DNA of 64,000 nt from the NCBI GenBank assembly GCA_012656075.1, contig JAAKBF010000221.1, forward strand, positions 930,001 to 994,000, written 5' to 3'. This document shows positions 34,953-46,300 of the stretch, in pieces. The position numbers and the translations under genes were made by a program. Numbering within the stretch: position 1 is the stretch's first letter; every line of letters begins with the position of its first letter. The DNA comes from Phytophthora hibernalis. Lineage: Eukaryota; Oomycota; Peronosporomycetes; Peronosporales; Peronosporaceae. The notes below the pieces were generated by a model, which saw only the letters and a program-made list of their open reading frames with translations, had not been told where the DNA came from and did not search any database.

Positions 34953-35260
34953 AGGCGAGTGAGCGATCACAGTGGCCAACAGGGAGTAATGAGTCCCTGT
35001 CGACCACTGCGAAAGCACACCACGCCCACACCGCACATGAAGCGCGCCAGGCACTGCAGTTCAACGGGGTAATGAGCCCCGATCAACTGAGTCAGCTGGC
35101 GCAACTTCACGTACGGCCAACCAAGCCTCAGCACTCACGTCCAGAAACCTTCGACAGTGAGTAGCCACAGAATAGCGCGCAGAGAGAAATGAGTCTCTGC
35201 GACGCTAAACTGGCGCGAAAGAAGAGTAATGAGTCTTCTTCTCGCTTGCCTCCGCCGCTT
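34953..35260. other. Cluster of four hairpins with a shared AATGAG loop
   Basis: Four imperfect palindromes present nearly the same loop on different stems. (1) ACAGGGA gtaatgag TCCCTGT (34979-35000) with outer CAGTGG/CCACTG (34970-35009). (2) CGGGG taatgag CCCCG (35065-35081) with CAGTT/AACTG and GCGCCAG/CTGGCGC outside (35044-35102). (3) CGCAGAGA gaaatgag TCTCTGCG with outer TAGCG/CGCTA (about 35170-35207). (4) AGAAGA gtaatgag TCTTCT with outer GCGA/TCGC (about 35211-35242). Stem sequences differ but pairing is kept. They lie downstream of the stop codon of the coiled-coil gene; in that gene's sense the loop reads CTCATTAC. Role unknown. Confidence 0.6.
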
Positions 35261-35309
35261 TCTTCTGCTTCCGGTGCTGCTGCATCTTCGCCGCGGTGTT
35301 GCACGAGGT

Positions 35310-36494
35310 TTACGTCCTGGACACAGCGCTCGCCAAACCCGCGTCCAGTCTTTGACGGGTCCGTCGTGGACTCTCGCTTTCCACTTCGACCGACCGCTTC
35401 CGGCACTTCTTGCCCGTGTGCGTCCAGGAGGAGCAGCCCGTTGACGTTACCGTCATCACCACGCTCTGGCGGTGCTTGGGCTGCTGCTGCGTTAGTGATG
35501 AGACGCTGTCCTCGTCGGCCGCCCGCTTGCGGCACTGCTTGCCGTTGTGCGTCCAGGGAGAGCAGCCCGTTGACGTGACCGTCATCATCACGCTCTTCAA
35601 GGGTTTCAGCTGCTGCTGCGTCCGCGACGACACGGCGAGGATGCTGACGAGGTCACAGAGATCCTCCATGGCCCAGTCGTTCTCCGGCTTGCTCAAAGCC
35701 TTCACGGTCACACGCGTGGCTACCGTCGTGTTTTCAGTACTTGTTGGGCTGACCGGCGAGCGACAGCTCTTCTCTTCCACCGAACTCAGACACTTGGCCA
35801 GGTCATCTTCGCAGGACAGCTTATCCTGCAGCACATCCTTGAGCAGCATGTTGGCGGCCATATCCGTCTCCGCACTCTCCTTCAGCGCCTTCACCTCGCT
35901 GCGGAGCATCAGGCACTCCTCCTCGTAGTTCAGGGTCTTGTCATGGGCCTCTGCAAGCTCCTTAGTGAACTCTGCGAGCTGTTTGGCGTGGGCATCAGTG
36001 AGCCGCTTGACAAGGTCCTTCGCAGCCTCCTTCGTGGCCTCCTTCACGGCCTTCTTGCTGGTCCGCTTGAACATGACCAAGGACTCTTGTTGCTGCTGTT
36101 GGACGAAGTTTAACTTGGCGGCCTTGTGCTTGAGCTTCTGCGTGGTCTGGCGCAGCTCCGCGGCGAGCACCTGGTTCTGCTCCGTGAGCGCGTTCACTTG
36201 ATCCTGGAGCGTCTGCTTGGTCTCGCGCAGCTCCGTGTCCTGCTGCTCGTTGTGGTGCGCGAGCGTCATCACCTGCCACTCCAGCGCCGCGACGGTCTGC
36301 GAGTGCTGGTCTTGGATGAGCGCCAGCGCTTGGTGGTAGTAGGCGTCGTTGGTCATGGTCTGCATGTTCTGCATGGTCGGTCTTGTTTGCTTTTCTGCGT
36401 TTTCTTGGTCCTGTCGAGGCTTGAGTCCCGCCGGTCCAAAAGAAGAATGAGACTTTCTCCCGCTTTTCTCGCTTGAAAGGCAAAATCCTTCCAT
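35310..36494 (-). CDS. Coiled-coil protein with basic, repeat-containing C-terminus
   Basis: Intact frame. ATG at 36494 (MEGFCLSSEKSG) is preferred because E2F-like sites lie just upstream; ATG 36374 (MQNMQTMTNDAYYH) is an alternative. The central 200 residues are Gln/Glu/Lys-rich coiled coil (LRETKQTLQDQVNALTEQNQ). A Lys/Ala-rich helix follows (TSKKAVKEATKEAAKDLVKR). The C-terminal part carries two copies of a unit of about 39 residues: SVMMTVTSTGCSPWTHNGKQ with CRKR, and SVVMTVTSTGCSSWTHTGKK with CRKR. The CRKR and RRTRQR stretches could be nuclear signals. It ends at 35310. No known family. Surrounded by gene fragments but itself free of frameshifts. Confidence 0.6.
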   Translation of the reverse strand: MEGFCLSSEKSGRKSHSSFGPAGLKPRQDQENAEKQTRPTMQNMQTMTNDAYYHQALALIQDQHSQTVAALEWQVMTLAHHNEQQDTELRETKQTLQDQVNALTEQNQVLAAELRQTTQKLKHKAAKLNFVQQQQQESLVMFKRTSKKAVKEATKEAAKDLVKRLTDAHAKQLAEFTKELAEAHDKTLNYEEECLMLRSEVKALKESAETDMAANMLLKDVLQDKLSCEDDLAKCLSSVEEKSCRSPVSPTSTENTTVATRVTVKALSKPENDWAMEDLCDLVSILAVSSRTQQQLKPLKSVMMTVTSTGCSPWTHNGKQCRKRAADEDSVSSLTQQQPKHRQSVVMTVTSTGCSSWTHTGKKCRKRSVEVESESPRRTRQRLDAGLASAVSRT

Positions 36495-36500
36495 GTTTAT

Positions 36501-36540
36501 TAGCTTTGGGCGCGAAACCTTAGCTTTGGGCGCGAAACAG
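36501..36540 (-). promoter_or_regulatory. Tandem E2F-like sites
   Basis: Two 20-base units, alike at 18 positions, each contain TTTCGCGCCCAAA on the minus strand, i.e. an exact TTTSGCGC E2F/DP consensus. They sit 7-46 bases upstream of the preferred start of the coiled-coil gene. This suggests cell-cycle-linked transcription; binding is inferred. Confidence 0.5.
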
Positions 36541-37113
36541 GATCTCCCTTTCTCTCTTGAATGGCGCGAGACATGATCCAACGAAGCTGGTTTAACGACG
36601 TCGCCGTTTCACCCGTCTTGTTCGACTTCACAAGCCTCTGGCGGCCGAGATCAAGAAAGTGCTCGCCGTCTCTGATGGCCTAAGCGCACCATCCAGACAA
36701 GCCCTGACTGTAGCACTTGGCGTACACGACCGAGTGTGAGACAGGCCCTGAACACCGGCGATACGGACGGTCGACTGGAGCAGTTGGAGGCCGCCAAGCC
36801 GGCAAAGGGAATGTTCACGTGCCCCGTGACGATCATGAACTGACAGACTCACAAGTGGCCCGACACCACTGCTACCTGCGCAGCATGCATGGTCGACTGC
36901 CACCGCGCGTCGCTGTAAGCACTAGGTCTAGAATCTGCTGCACGTTGCTAGTAAATGACAGCCACTTCTTGAGCTTGAGCATGATCACCACCTCCATCGC
37001 TTCTTGGTCAGGTCGAACCCGTCGCTCATCGCCAACTGTTGCGGCGACTCCATAGTGACTGGCACCGCCACTGCCAATGTATTACACGGCCCTATTGCTG
37101 TTGGTGATGAGGT
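36541..37113. other. Upstream region, no clear gene
   Basis: Overlapping open frames on both strands without motifs. 37060-37200 repeats, in shuffled form, a piece of the unassigned gene at 38.75-38.9 kb (shared GGTTCACCTCGCTGGCACCG). Confidence 0.4.
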
Positions 37114-38420
37114 TCACCTCGCTGGCACCGCCACTGGCGCGCAGTGATCCTCAACAAGGCGAGCACCCTGAACGAGTAAGCCGTCTTGTAGCGACTGCAT
37201 CATCTCCAGGTCAATGACGATGGATTTCATGGTCTGTTTGGTGTTGGTGGTGAAGCACTGTGACTGCACGAGCGACAGGAGCTCGGCCGTAGCGAGACGG
37301 GCGAATTTGGCACTCAGCAGGCTCTGACCAAGCTTCAACAAGATCTGAGTGAACAGTCCGCCGACGCACGTGACACGTGCATCGGAGACGGCAGGCGACA
37401 ACGACCTCTCAGAGACTGACAGAGTCGTGTCAGTTCCATTACTGCCGGCGGTGGTAGTGTACGCCGCCAAAGGACAATCGGCAAACATCACAAACCACTT
37501 CAAGCATTCAGAGCCGGCGTTCAGCACCTTCTTATCCACCAGAGCGCTAAGGACCGCCACCAGTGGCTCAAACGTCTGCTGGACAACTTGCGCTCCAAGC
37601 TGCCGGTAGCCGGGTCAGCACGGCCACTTGACAAGGTGCCGCTTGGCGCAAAACAGTGGCGGTGCAGCGTCTTCATAATCGTAAGTGCGCTGCCGGCGGT
37701 GTAAATACCGTGCCAGCACCTTCCAGGTCGGATACACCCTGGGCAAGCTTGGGGCGGAAAACAGGCAAGACTTGTTGGAGAACCTTCGCCGTGATAGCAG
37801 GATTGTCCAGCTGAAGGAGCGCTCCAATGGCACCATCAATCAATTCGGAAGTCAGAAGGGTCGTTCCGATTCTGGCTCCAGCGGTGCAAAAGCAAACAAC
37901 CACGCGCCGAGCCGCTGAGCCGATTCAAGCGTAATACCTTCCGATTCCTGAAGAACCACGACCAAATTCTCAAGTGCGATGTGAAGTGTTTCATGCGTAG
38001 ATTGCTCTGCCAGATTAGTCAACCAATCAATTATGACGGCACCCGCCTCTTGAAATCGTGTCTTGCCTGTGTCGTTGCGGATAAAAGCACTGATTGCGCG
38101 GCATGCGTACATGTGCACAGGCAGAACCTGTACCCGCTCAAGGCTCGAAATCGCCACCTGAAAAAGGCGTCCAGCATCTCCTGGTCCATGCTCTTGGCAA
38201 GACGACTCGCACACCACAACGCTCTCGCACGCAGATAGATCTCCTGGCTACCCGCGTTTATCACCTTGAACAAAGTCTGCAAGGACGCCGAAAGGTCAAT
38301 CAACTGCAGCGGCATTCTTGCTAATGGCATCAAGCGTCGATGGGGCCAGAGATCCTATGATCACCAACGCCGCTTCTTGGAGGCGCCAATTGTTCGCATT
38401 CTCTGCCTTCGGCGCTGCTG
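37114..38420 (-). pseudogene. Importin-9 (Kap114-type) fragment
   Basis: Central HEAT repeats of an importin-beta family nuclear transport receptor. The best matches to human IPO9 are YLRARALWCASRLAKSMDQE (LLGRALWAASRFTVAMSPE), CRAISAFIRNDTG, SAQRLGAWLFAFAPLEPES and ALVDKKVLNAGSECLKWFVM (MQNGGECLRAYV). The N-terminal Ran-binding repeats and the C-terminus are absent. The 5' side ends near 38420. At the 3' side the importin reading passes into CFTTNTKQTMKSIVIDLEMM, which belongs to the neighbouring unassigned gene's repeat, so the fragment is chimeric. Several one-base shifts (e.g. 38165, 37862) lie within it. Confidence 0.65.
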
Positions 38421-38619
38421 GGCCGTATCAAGATAGCCACTACAGCCTTCCGTCCGAGCACCGTCTCCAAATCCGGTCGCAGTGTTGCACACGCTAAACT
38501 CGAGGCTCTCGTCGTCCTTGTCCGCCGTGCACTTGTTCGAGGTTGCTCGCTAGGAGCTGCTTGTAGGTGGTTCTACATCAGTTCGTCCACCACAAGCTCT
38601 GAAAAAGGCAACAATAGCC

Positions 38620-39984
38620 TCACAAATTAGTATTAGTACTCAATAAACACCCACGGAAAAACTTACGTAGCGCGTATTTCTTCCTAGCCGCTTCAAAGAG
38701 TTCGAGCGAGCGCTGCTCGCCCGCCTTGGCGACCGCTAGCACCTGATTCACGTCGATGCCAACGGATTTCATGGCCTGCTTACTGTTCGTGATAAGGTTC
38801 ACCTCGCTGGCACCGCCACTAGCGACATTGGCGAGCAGCATGTACTTGAGGTCCTCAACCTCGTCCAGCGAGGACGGCGCCCTGAACGAGTAGGTCGTCT
38901 TGAAGTCGCGCTCCTCGGCGTGCAGGATACTGGACATGTCGTCGATCTGCGCCTCACTACGTAGAAGGTGTTGGAGATGCTGCGCGCCGCCGTCAGGGCC
39001 GCCTTGGCCTTGAGCAACAGCAACAGCGCCAGCAGCTCTCCGCTACGGACCCGAACACTTTGAACCCTTGGGCTGTCCGCCGTTGCTTGACATAGATCAC
39101 TTCACAACTGCCTCGGCAGCGAGCAAGTCCGTCCAAGGTCCACAGCCGCTTTCGCTGACAACATCCTGAAGAGGACAGGACGCGCGTGGCCCACGGCATC
39201 AGCACGGGTTTCGGACTCTTCTCGGACGTCATCACTAGCCCGAAAAGATTACGGAGCTACAGGAGAACCTCATCCGTTCGCACTCGTCGGGTTCGCTCGA
39301 GCCTCTGTCACCAGAACAGACCCGCATGCTGCTCGCGGCACGATGTGGATCTCCACATCAGCTGCTTGTCGAGCGTCTTCGTCTCGTGCAGCAGCTCCGT
39401 GAAGAAGTCGAGCGTGGGCTGGAACGTGTGCTGCTGGACGTAGATGGAGTCCAGCGCGGGCTGCCACTGGTGCTGCTGGAAGTAGATGAAGGCCAGCGCG
39501 GGCTGGCGCAGGAATGTGTGCTTCTGCTGCTTTCACCCTCGGTCGAGTCCAGAAACAGGTCGGCCGGAAGCTGCAGCGCCATGGCGGCGTCCAGCATCTT
39601 CACCTTGGTCACCACTTCCATCACCGTGCGCTCTGCAAACAACGAACAGCTAAACAAGTCAGTTCTGTTAACCATCCCTAATATAAGTTCTTGGGGCTGC
39701 TGGCCGTACCCATCTTGTCGGTCTTGCTGGTCTTCAACGTGGCCAGGAAGGGCTGCAGCAGCGACGCCAGCTCCTTGTCGCGCCCGAACTGTTTGTAGGT
39801 CGCGTTCTCCTTCACGCGCTGCACCTGCTCCAGAGCTGCGTCCTCCTCGACTGCACGGCGAGAGCAGGAAAGTTAGTGCGTGCACAAGGATAAAATGTGA
39901 AAAGATTTACGAACCGTAGCAGCTGAGGCGCTGGAAGGCCTGGAATCTGGACTGGATGGCCGCAGCGGGCGACGCGCTGGCCAT
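38620..39984 (-). pseudogene. Unassigned multi-exon gene, broken
   Basis: Starts at ATG 39984 (MASASPAAAIQSRFQAFQRL). A GT-AG intron (about 39918-39850) leads to VEEDAALEQVQRVKENATYK and LLQPFLATLKTSKTDKM. A second intron (about 39710-39633) leads to ERTVMEVVTKVKMLDAAMAL with QLPADLFLD. It then reads QPALAFIYFQQHQWQPALDS (a short internal repeat), loses frame, and resumes as KAKAALTAARSISNTF, DDMSSILHAEERDFKTTYSF and MKSVGIDVNQVLAVAKAGEQ. The helical composition suggests a scaffold or coiled-coil protein. I do not recognise the family. Confidence 0.4.
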
Positions 39985-40372
39985 GGACGTCTGCGAATTC
40001 TTTCCATGGAATAGCAAAAGTGGTGCACACCTTTTTGTGCATACGAAGTAAATTCGTACTTAGCACGCGTACAAACTACATGTACCGGTAATGCAACCAA
40101 AGCTGCATGAAAAATAAAGAGGCTCAGTGCTACTCCTATTATATTTCACATGTTCGACCGCCGTAACTTGTCGCTGATGGATGGAATACCCCGGTGCGTC
40201 CACAAGACCTTGAGACGCAATATTCGTCAGATACTCGTTTGTCATCGCTTGGGACAAAAGTCCGTACCGGGAAGCGTCCGATATTTGTACTCGACATCTT
40301 GACGGTGCTGCAAGTCACCTACGGTGAAGCCGATGTCACATTTAACGGGTTAACAAAAGAGAGGCTATATCG
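39985..40372. other. Intergenic
   Basis: Promoter side of the preceding gene and 3' UTR of the HERC1-like gene; nothing else seen. Confidence 0.5.
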
Positions 40373-43300
40373 CTACATGAAAGGGATGTTCGTCATAGCG
40401 AGAAGAAGTTTGTGACGCAGCGTTTGCGCCGAGGAGTAGGCAGGAAGATGAAGGCGGCTCAGATTTGGGCCAATCGGTACCACAACGGGGTAGCAGGAAT
40501 CTGGGTGGTCTCGGCCGTCAGATAATGCGTCTGCGATTTCCAGTACAAACATCGTCGACGTCGTCTGAGCCTCGATCTGTTTCGTGCCGTTTCTTCGCTC
40601 CGGGTTGACAAATTGCACTAACATGCGCCGTTCGACTGAAGTGAAGTCATTTACGATTTTCCAGAACAAGTCATGGTGACTTTGACGAGGAACACTGTAA
40701 ATGGCGTGACGCTCCAGTCTGGCAACGTAGCTGACATCCAAGTCCGAGAGGCGTTCTCGAAGACTAGGATTAGTTCCACTCAAGAGAGCAACACATTGAC
40801 TCGGGATAATGGAGAAAAGACCATCGCGGATGGCACGAATTGCGGTATCTCGCACTCTGGATCGATTTTCTCTGTCGCTTTCATCACTTAAAATTGGTGT
40901 GGGAGGGTCAACAAACGACTTCCAGAAGGAATCGGAGAGAAATTGCAATGGCAGGAGAAGCTTACTTCGCCACGCGATTCCAAGCAATTGCCCGAAACAA
41001 TAGTACCAGAGTAGCAACTGGGAGCTTCGAACTCGAGAATGAGCTAGTGCAGACGGCGTAAAAAGCCCCACGTTGATATCTAGCTGAAGTTCCTGACGCG
41101 TTACATTTTCCGATACTCCTACACGAGGTGATCCAGCAGGTACCAAGAGTGGAAAGTTTTGCGATTGAATCTCCCGAGCTGCGCGTTCGACGAGTGTCAA
41201 GTACTTGGTTGTCTGCTTTGACGAAGGTTGCTGAAGTTGCTGCTCGTCGTCATCTTCATCTTGTTGCTGTTGCTCAGTATTATCTTTCTCTCCGTCCTTT
41301 ATCACCGCCCCACTCGACACAGCTAAAGGTTTCTCAACATGAACTTGAAACGACTGAGAGATTGGAATTGCTTCAAACGGCTGCGACGATCCACGTCTCC
41401 ACTGCCGTGAATCTTGTGCAGTCAACTGCTTCGAGAGCTGCGCAAAGATTGACCCTGCAGTGGATGGAGGTAGGCAAAAGCGTCTCTGCTTGGGCGCCAC
41501 AGAGTTAAACTCCCAGAACGGAACTGCTTGAGATGCCGGATAGCAAATCCTGATCGTTGAAAGATCAGCATCCACGCTATTACCATCAATTTCACTTGGT
41601 TCTGTCAAAATGCCTGGAGCTCGACTAACCGTTTTGGTCCTATGCAACTCTTCCTCAATGAGTTTCTCCTTCTGCGATGAGAAGAGAAGATGTGCCGCTA
41701 GTGCAGATATCTGGGAAAAGTTTGACGGATCATCAAGAGCCCAATGCGGCGAGTTCATTAGAGCTGCAACGGGAGGTACCTGGTCACATGCCGCGTTGCA
41801 CAGAGTATACACTTGTTTGCTCGATTCGTGTTGGTTTGTGATGGCGTCGGGGATCAAACAAATCCCAAGCGATGTAGCAAATGTGTTTCTTGTCATTGCG
41901 AGGCGTACAACATGATACAGACATCGGTTCACATACAGCAACAGCCCAATTCTAATGACTGTTTTGTTAGATCCATGCTCTGCAGAAATACCATGGGCAT
42001 CGTACATTTTCTCCAAGAGCAAAGCCGTCGAGACGTCTGCAAATGAAAGGAACAAGGGGCTGCTTAAAGCTTGCGACGCTGCAATTACATCAAGTTCAGC
42101 GATCAAGTTGGCGTCCACCTCAGCAGCGTCGAAACCATTATCACTCCAGCGCTCTTGAGCATCAACGAATGCTCGAAATGAAAAGGCTTCTGCATCAACT
42201 GTGCTATCCAAAGCGTTCTGCTGCTCGATAGTAGAGTCCACTGTTTGTGATTCGATGGCAGTACTGTCATGGTCGAGCTCGTACTTGTGGTGACGGTGAA
42301 CAGGAAATTCATCTGGTGAAGAGAGCATTTCACGGCAAGCACTCAAACTCCACGAGGCAACCTGAGGAGTAATAGTACTAAAGAAGGACGAGGCACCCCC
42401 TTCCTCAACTTCGTACCACAATTCATGCCGATATTCACCGAGAACAGTGCACTGCCCTTTGGATGTAAACACAGAGTCCCCCGCTGCCAGCCCATACTGA
42501 TCCGTGGCAGACTTGCTCTGATCGATAGCGATCACTTGACCGAGAGAGATCTCACGGAATATTTGCCCTTCTCGCCTCCAACCTTCAAATGCTTCGAAAG
42601 CCTTTTCAAAAGATTTGAGCTTGCGGGGTTTGCATTGGAATCCACATGACTTTGGTAGGTCAAGACATCTCGCATGGATTCAATGAGTTCAAACGTCGAG
42701 GCATTCTGTGGACAACCTTCTTGCGAGCTGAATATGGACGCAGCGGATGGGGATTAATGTGATTTTGTCGTCTTTGTTGTACATTGAAAAGGCTGGATAC
42801 CATTTGCAGTTTCCGTCGGGACTAACGCCGCCACCAAGCCCTGGTCGGATAGGCCCCGCTCGCAAATTTGATGCTGCAACTCCTAAAATTCACCGTTCCG
42901 ACTGAAGGCAAGTGTTTTGGCGTTGCAGTCAAGCGTTACTTGAATCACATCGCCTTGCTTGAAGATCTCACCATACGACTGCAATTTTGCCTTGTTGTGC
43001 CAAACAGCCTTATTGGCAAGGAAGCCGTAGCCGTATGCATCGCTGCCAATATAATTCTCCATGCTAGCTTCTGCCGTGCACACCCCGATGAAAATGTTTT
43101 TCGAAACGCAAGTGTCAAGTCGCACCTGCCACCGGTGAACTCCTTCTTCAAATGCTACGGAAGCACGCACGGAATGCCATTTTTTGTTGACTGTATTCTT
43201 GGCCGACAGATTTCGATTGAAAACAACGACATTTTTTCCCATGGTGTCTCCGTCCAGTTCAAATACAGGTTCAGGTGGGGTTTGGAACATGGCCTCTGCA

Positions 43301-46300
43301 CCATTGACAACTGCGCCAGCATCAGTGTTGGTGTCGCAACCATCTACTGTTTGAGCGGGACCGATCTGAAGGAGATATTGCGTATCTGTTAGCAAGTTTC
43401 GAATGGTATAGGTTCCTTTTGGTGGCAATGCTTTTGATGAAATAATGTCGAAAGTATCTGATACTTCACACCCGCCGAACATCGGGCGATATCGCTTAAC
43501 TTTCAAAAACAAAAGTTCAGAGTCGCTTTCACAATTAGCTACTGCTATGTTGCTGGCAGGATCATCAGGAGAGCTCTCAGTTGATATCTCTGATGCGATA
43601 GATCGAGCGGCTTTTTCCCATGAGATCGAGACGTGTGTCGATGAGTAATTATTCACGTGAAAACTTATAGACCCCCTTTTTGAATGCTGCAGCGTCTTCA
43701 AGTTCGAAAATCTCCCAAGAGAGGCCGATGAGCGAACAAGAAGAGCAAATAATGTGCTAGTAACGTCCGAGAAGAAAACTCTGCTGTACATTTCACGTTG
43801 GCAGCGTAGCGTAAACAGTTCAACCAAATTTGGCAGCTGGACTGAGGAGAAAACCGCCAGGCTAGACAAATTATCGCTGGATACGTCAGAACTGGGTCGC
43901 TCACACGTTCCAACTGCAAACAGAATTCGTGCCAACAAGCGAAAGGCAACATATTTCCATGTCGTAGCCGAACTAGATGGACTTGAAGCTATTGTGACTA
44001 ATTTTTCGACGAAGGAAGTGTTGTGTAATAGCGGTACGTCAATGTTGGAAATACAAATTACATCGGGCGAAGCGGGCGCTTTAGCTAGTTGACCTTCGAC
44101 GAATGCCATCACCAGACTTGATACCCAAGCAAACCATGCAGCTGCTGAATTTATCGCCTTAGGATCAGCCGATGTTTTGTTGCCTTGCTTGCTTTTTACC
44201 CAGTTCAACCCTCGATCACACTGGCTCACTATTTCATGGCAAAGGGACTTTAGAATGGGGGAGCGCTCAGCAGAGCTATCAGTAGAGACACTTTCACTTG
44301 AGGCATTTTGATCTTCATATTGCAGCAGTATGATCATTGCTTGCTGTATCTCTAGTGATCGCTCTGAACGGAAAGTACCGGTGATATAACCGAGCTCAAA
44401 GGCTGCATCCTTTGTATCAAGTCCAATTGTTATTCTGAAGAATCGGTTCACACCTGAGGACGATTCTTCTCTCACAACCAAGCGTCGAAGCATCGCATAT
44501 ACGGCCCCCTGTTCTTCTTGGTGAGAAGCTAGCAACAAAAGCGACGTGAAGGCTTGACGCGCGTATACAACGAAAATAGTAGTGTCCACTGCGGCACTTA
44601 AAGGAAGCAGATCGCTTACATCGTGCTTTCTGTCACGAATTTTTTCTCTGACTGAGACGTAGATGGCGTCTGCCCCTTGCCTGAAAGATACAGCACAGTG
44701 GACAGGTCGATCTGTCGATACAGAAAGTCTTCGCTGCCTCCATCATCATTTTGTTGGTCATCTTTTTCCCCTTCAATAAATGCGTTGATCGTAGTGGAGA
44801 CTGTACTTTGCTTTTCCGAAGTACCAAATCGTTGAAATACTGAAATACTTGGGATTTGGTTGATTTGGAGTGAACCCGTTGACGGGATTTCAATGTCATC
44901 TATCCTATCGACGGGGTTTGGGACTGCAAGTGAACTTGGGTCAACTGCCAAATCGTCAGCAGAATGGCTATCGACTAGGTTCGGCAATTGTACACTACTC
45001 CATAGTGCAGTGGGCTGGACTCGAGTTTCAGTTCCATTATCACTGATGGTTGTGCTGGAAGGCAAGCTCGTTGCTCCATCAAGGCCCACTTTTTCCATTT
45101 GCTCCAGTATCCACGCAACAGCACCAGTTTCATCCATTGGCAAACGTGTCTCCGTAGCGCAACGTCTCGCCCAATCTAGCGGAAACCCAAGACCTGTTAG
45201 CCCTTCGACCAAATCCCGACGGCGCTGGTCGCTTTCTTCACCATTTAGGTCTGTTGTGCGCGTTTCACGGTCATCTCGAGAGCCTGTCCCGAGATTTCTT
45301 CTGAGCACAGATATATTTCCTGAGTCTTCCATGACAATTTCTCCATCGTCAGTGTCACTGTCGTCGTCGCTGCTACTGCTGCTACTGCTGCTACTGCTGC
45401 TCCAGTTTTCAGAGACTTCTTGCTCTAGACCGTCGGTTTTAGATGTACTATCTCTCTTAAAGTCCTGAAGAGTTTGGAGCGCCAAGATAATTGGCCGGAT
45501 ACGTGCCTGGTCTTCAGTGTCCAGAACTGGTAGATGCTTGAAGCCGCCAACACTCCCGGGTTTAATTTTTCTTCGCTCGCTGCCTCAATAGAAGCCACGC
45601 CGAAGTTAAATTCTGCAGATTGGAGGACATTCAAAGAAGCTGCTGGACACATCCGAGAGCTGGCAGTGATGAGAATGCTTGAAAATGCGACGCCTAAGAG
45701 CTTCCCATTTAGAAAGTAGCTAATCTCCATGCGATCAGTATCTAGCAATACCCCCACGACATCATCTGCTCTCCACTGCTCTCCGTAGTCATTGGAATTT
45801 ACATTCCACTTTTTGCATCGAAATCCATCAAACGCCCAACTATTGGTGAGATCACCCACGCCCTGACCTTGGAGTGGATCAACAGAGAAGTCTCCATCCA
45901 CGTATCCGATTTGCATCAGCCCATCCGTAAGCACAACTACTTCAAAGAACCACAAACCACTATTTGCACAAATATTTGCTTCAGCTAACCGCACGGTTGG
46001 GAAGTGCTCTAAGGCTTTGACCTTCAAATCACACAGCTCGACATCACCGCCAACAACTTCAAGCGTAAGTTTTCCATTCGAGACACTGTTTTGTTGCCAC
46101 CACGGAACCAGTGCGAAGGATCGGGAGAGAGTAGACATTTCCTCCCATAGCTGCCACTGCAGCCTCTCCAGCTCAGCAAGCGCTACAGTGGGTAATACAC
46201 CTCGGCGATGCTTGCTTCCACGCAACACTTCTTTGTTGAAAATACGCAATCGTCGAAGTTTCATCGCAATTTTTGAATCAGGGCCTAACATGGCCGTGAC

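Noticed and set aside
34826..35164. 112-codon plus-strand frame over the hairpins
   Set aside because: The hairpin motif falls in different frames in each copy, so conservation is at the nucleotide level.
34953..35260. Hammerhead or other known ribozyme
   Set aside because: No CUGANGA/GAAA core or other recognised catalytic core; only stem-loops are seen.
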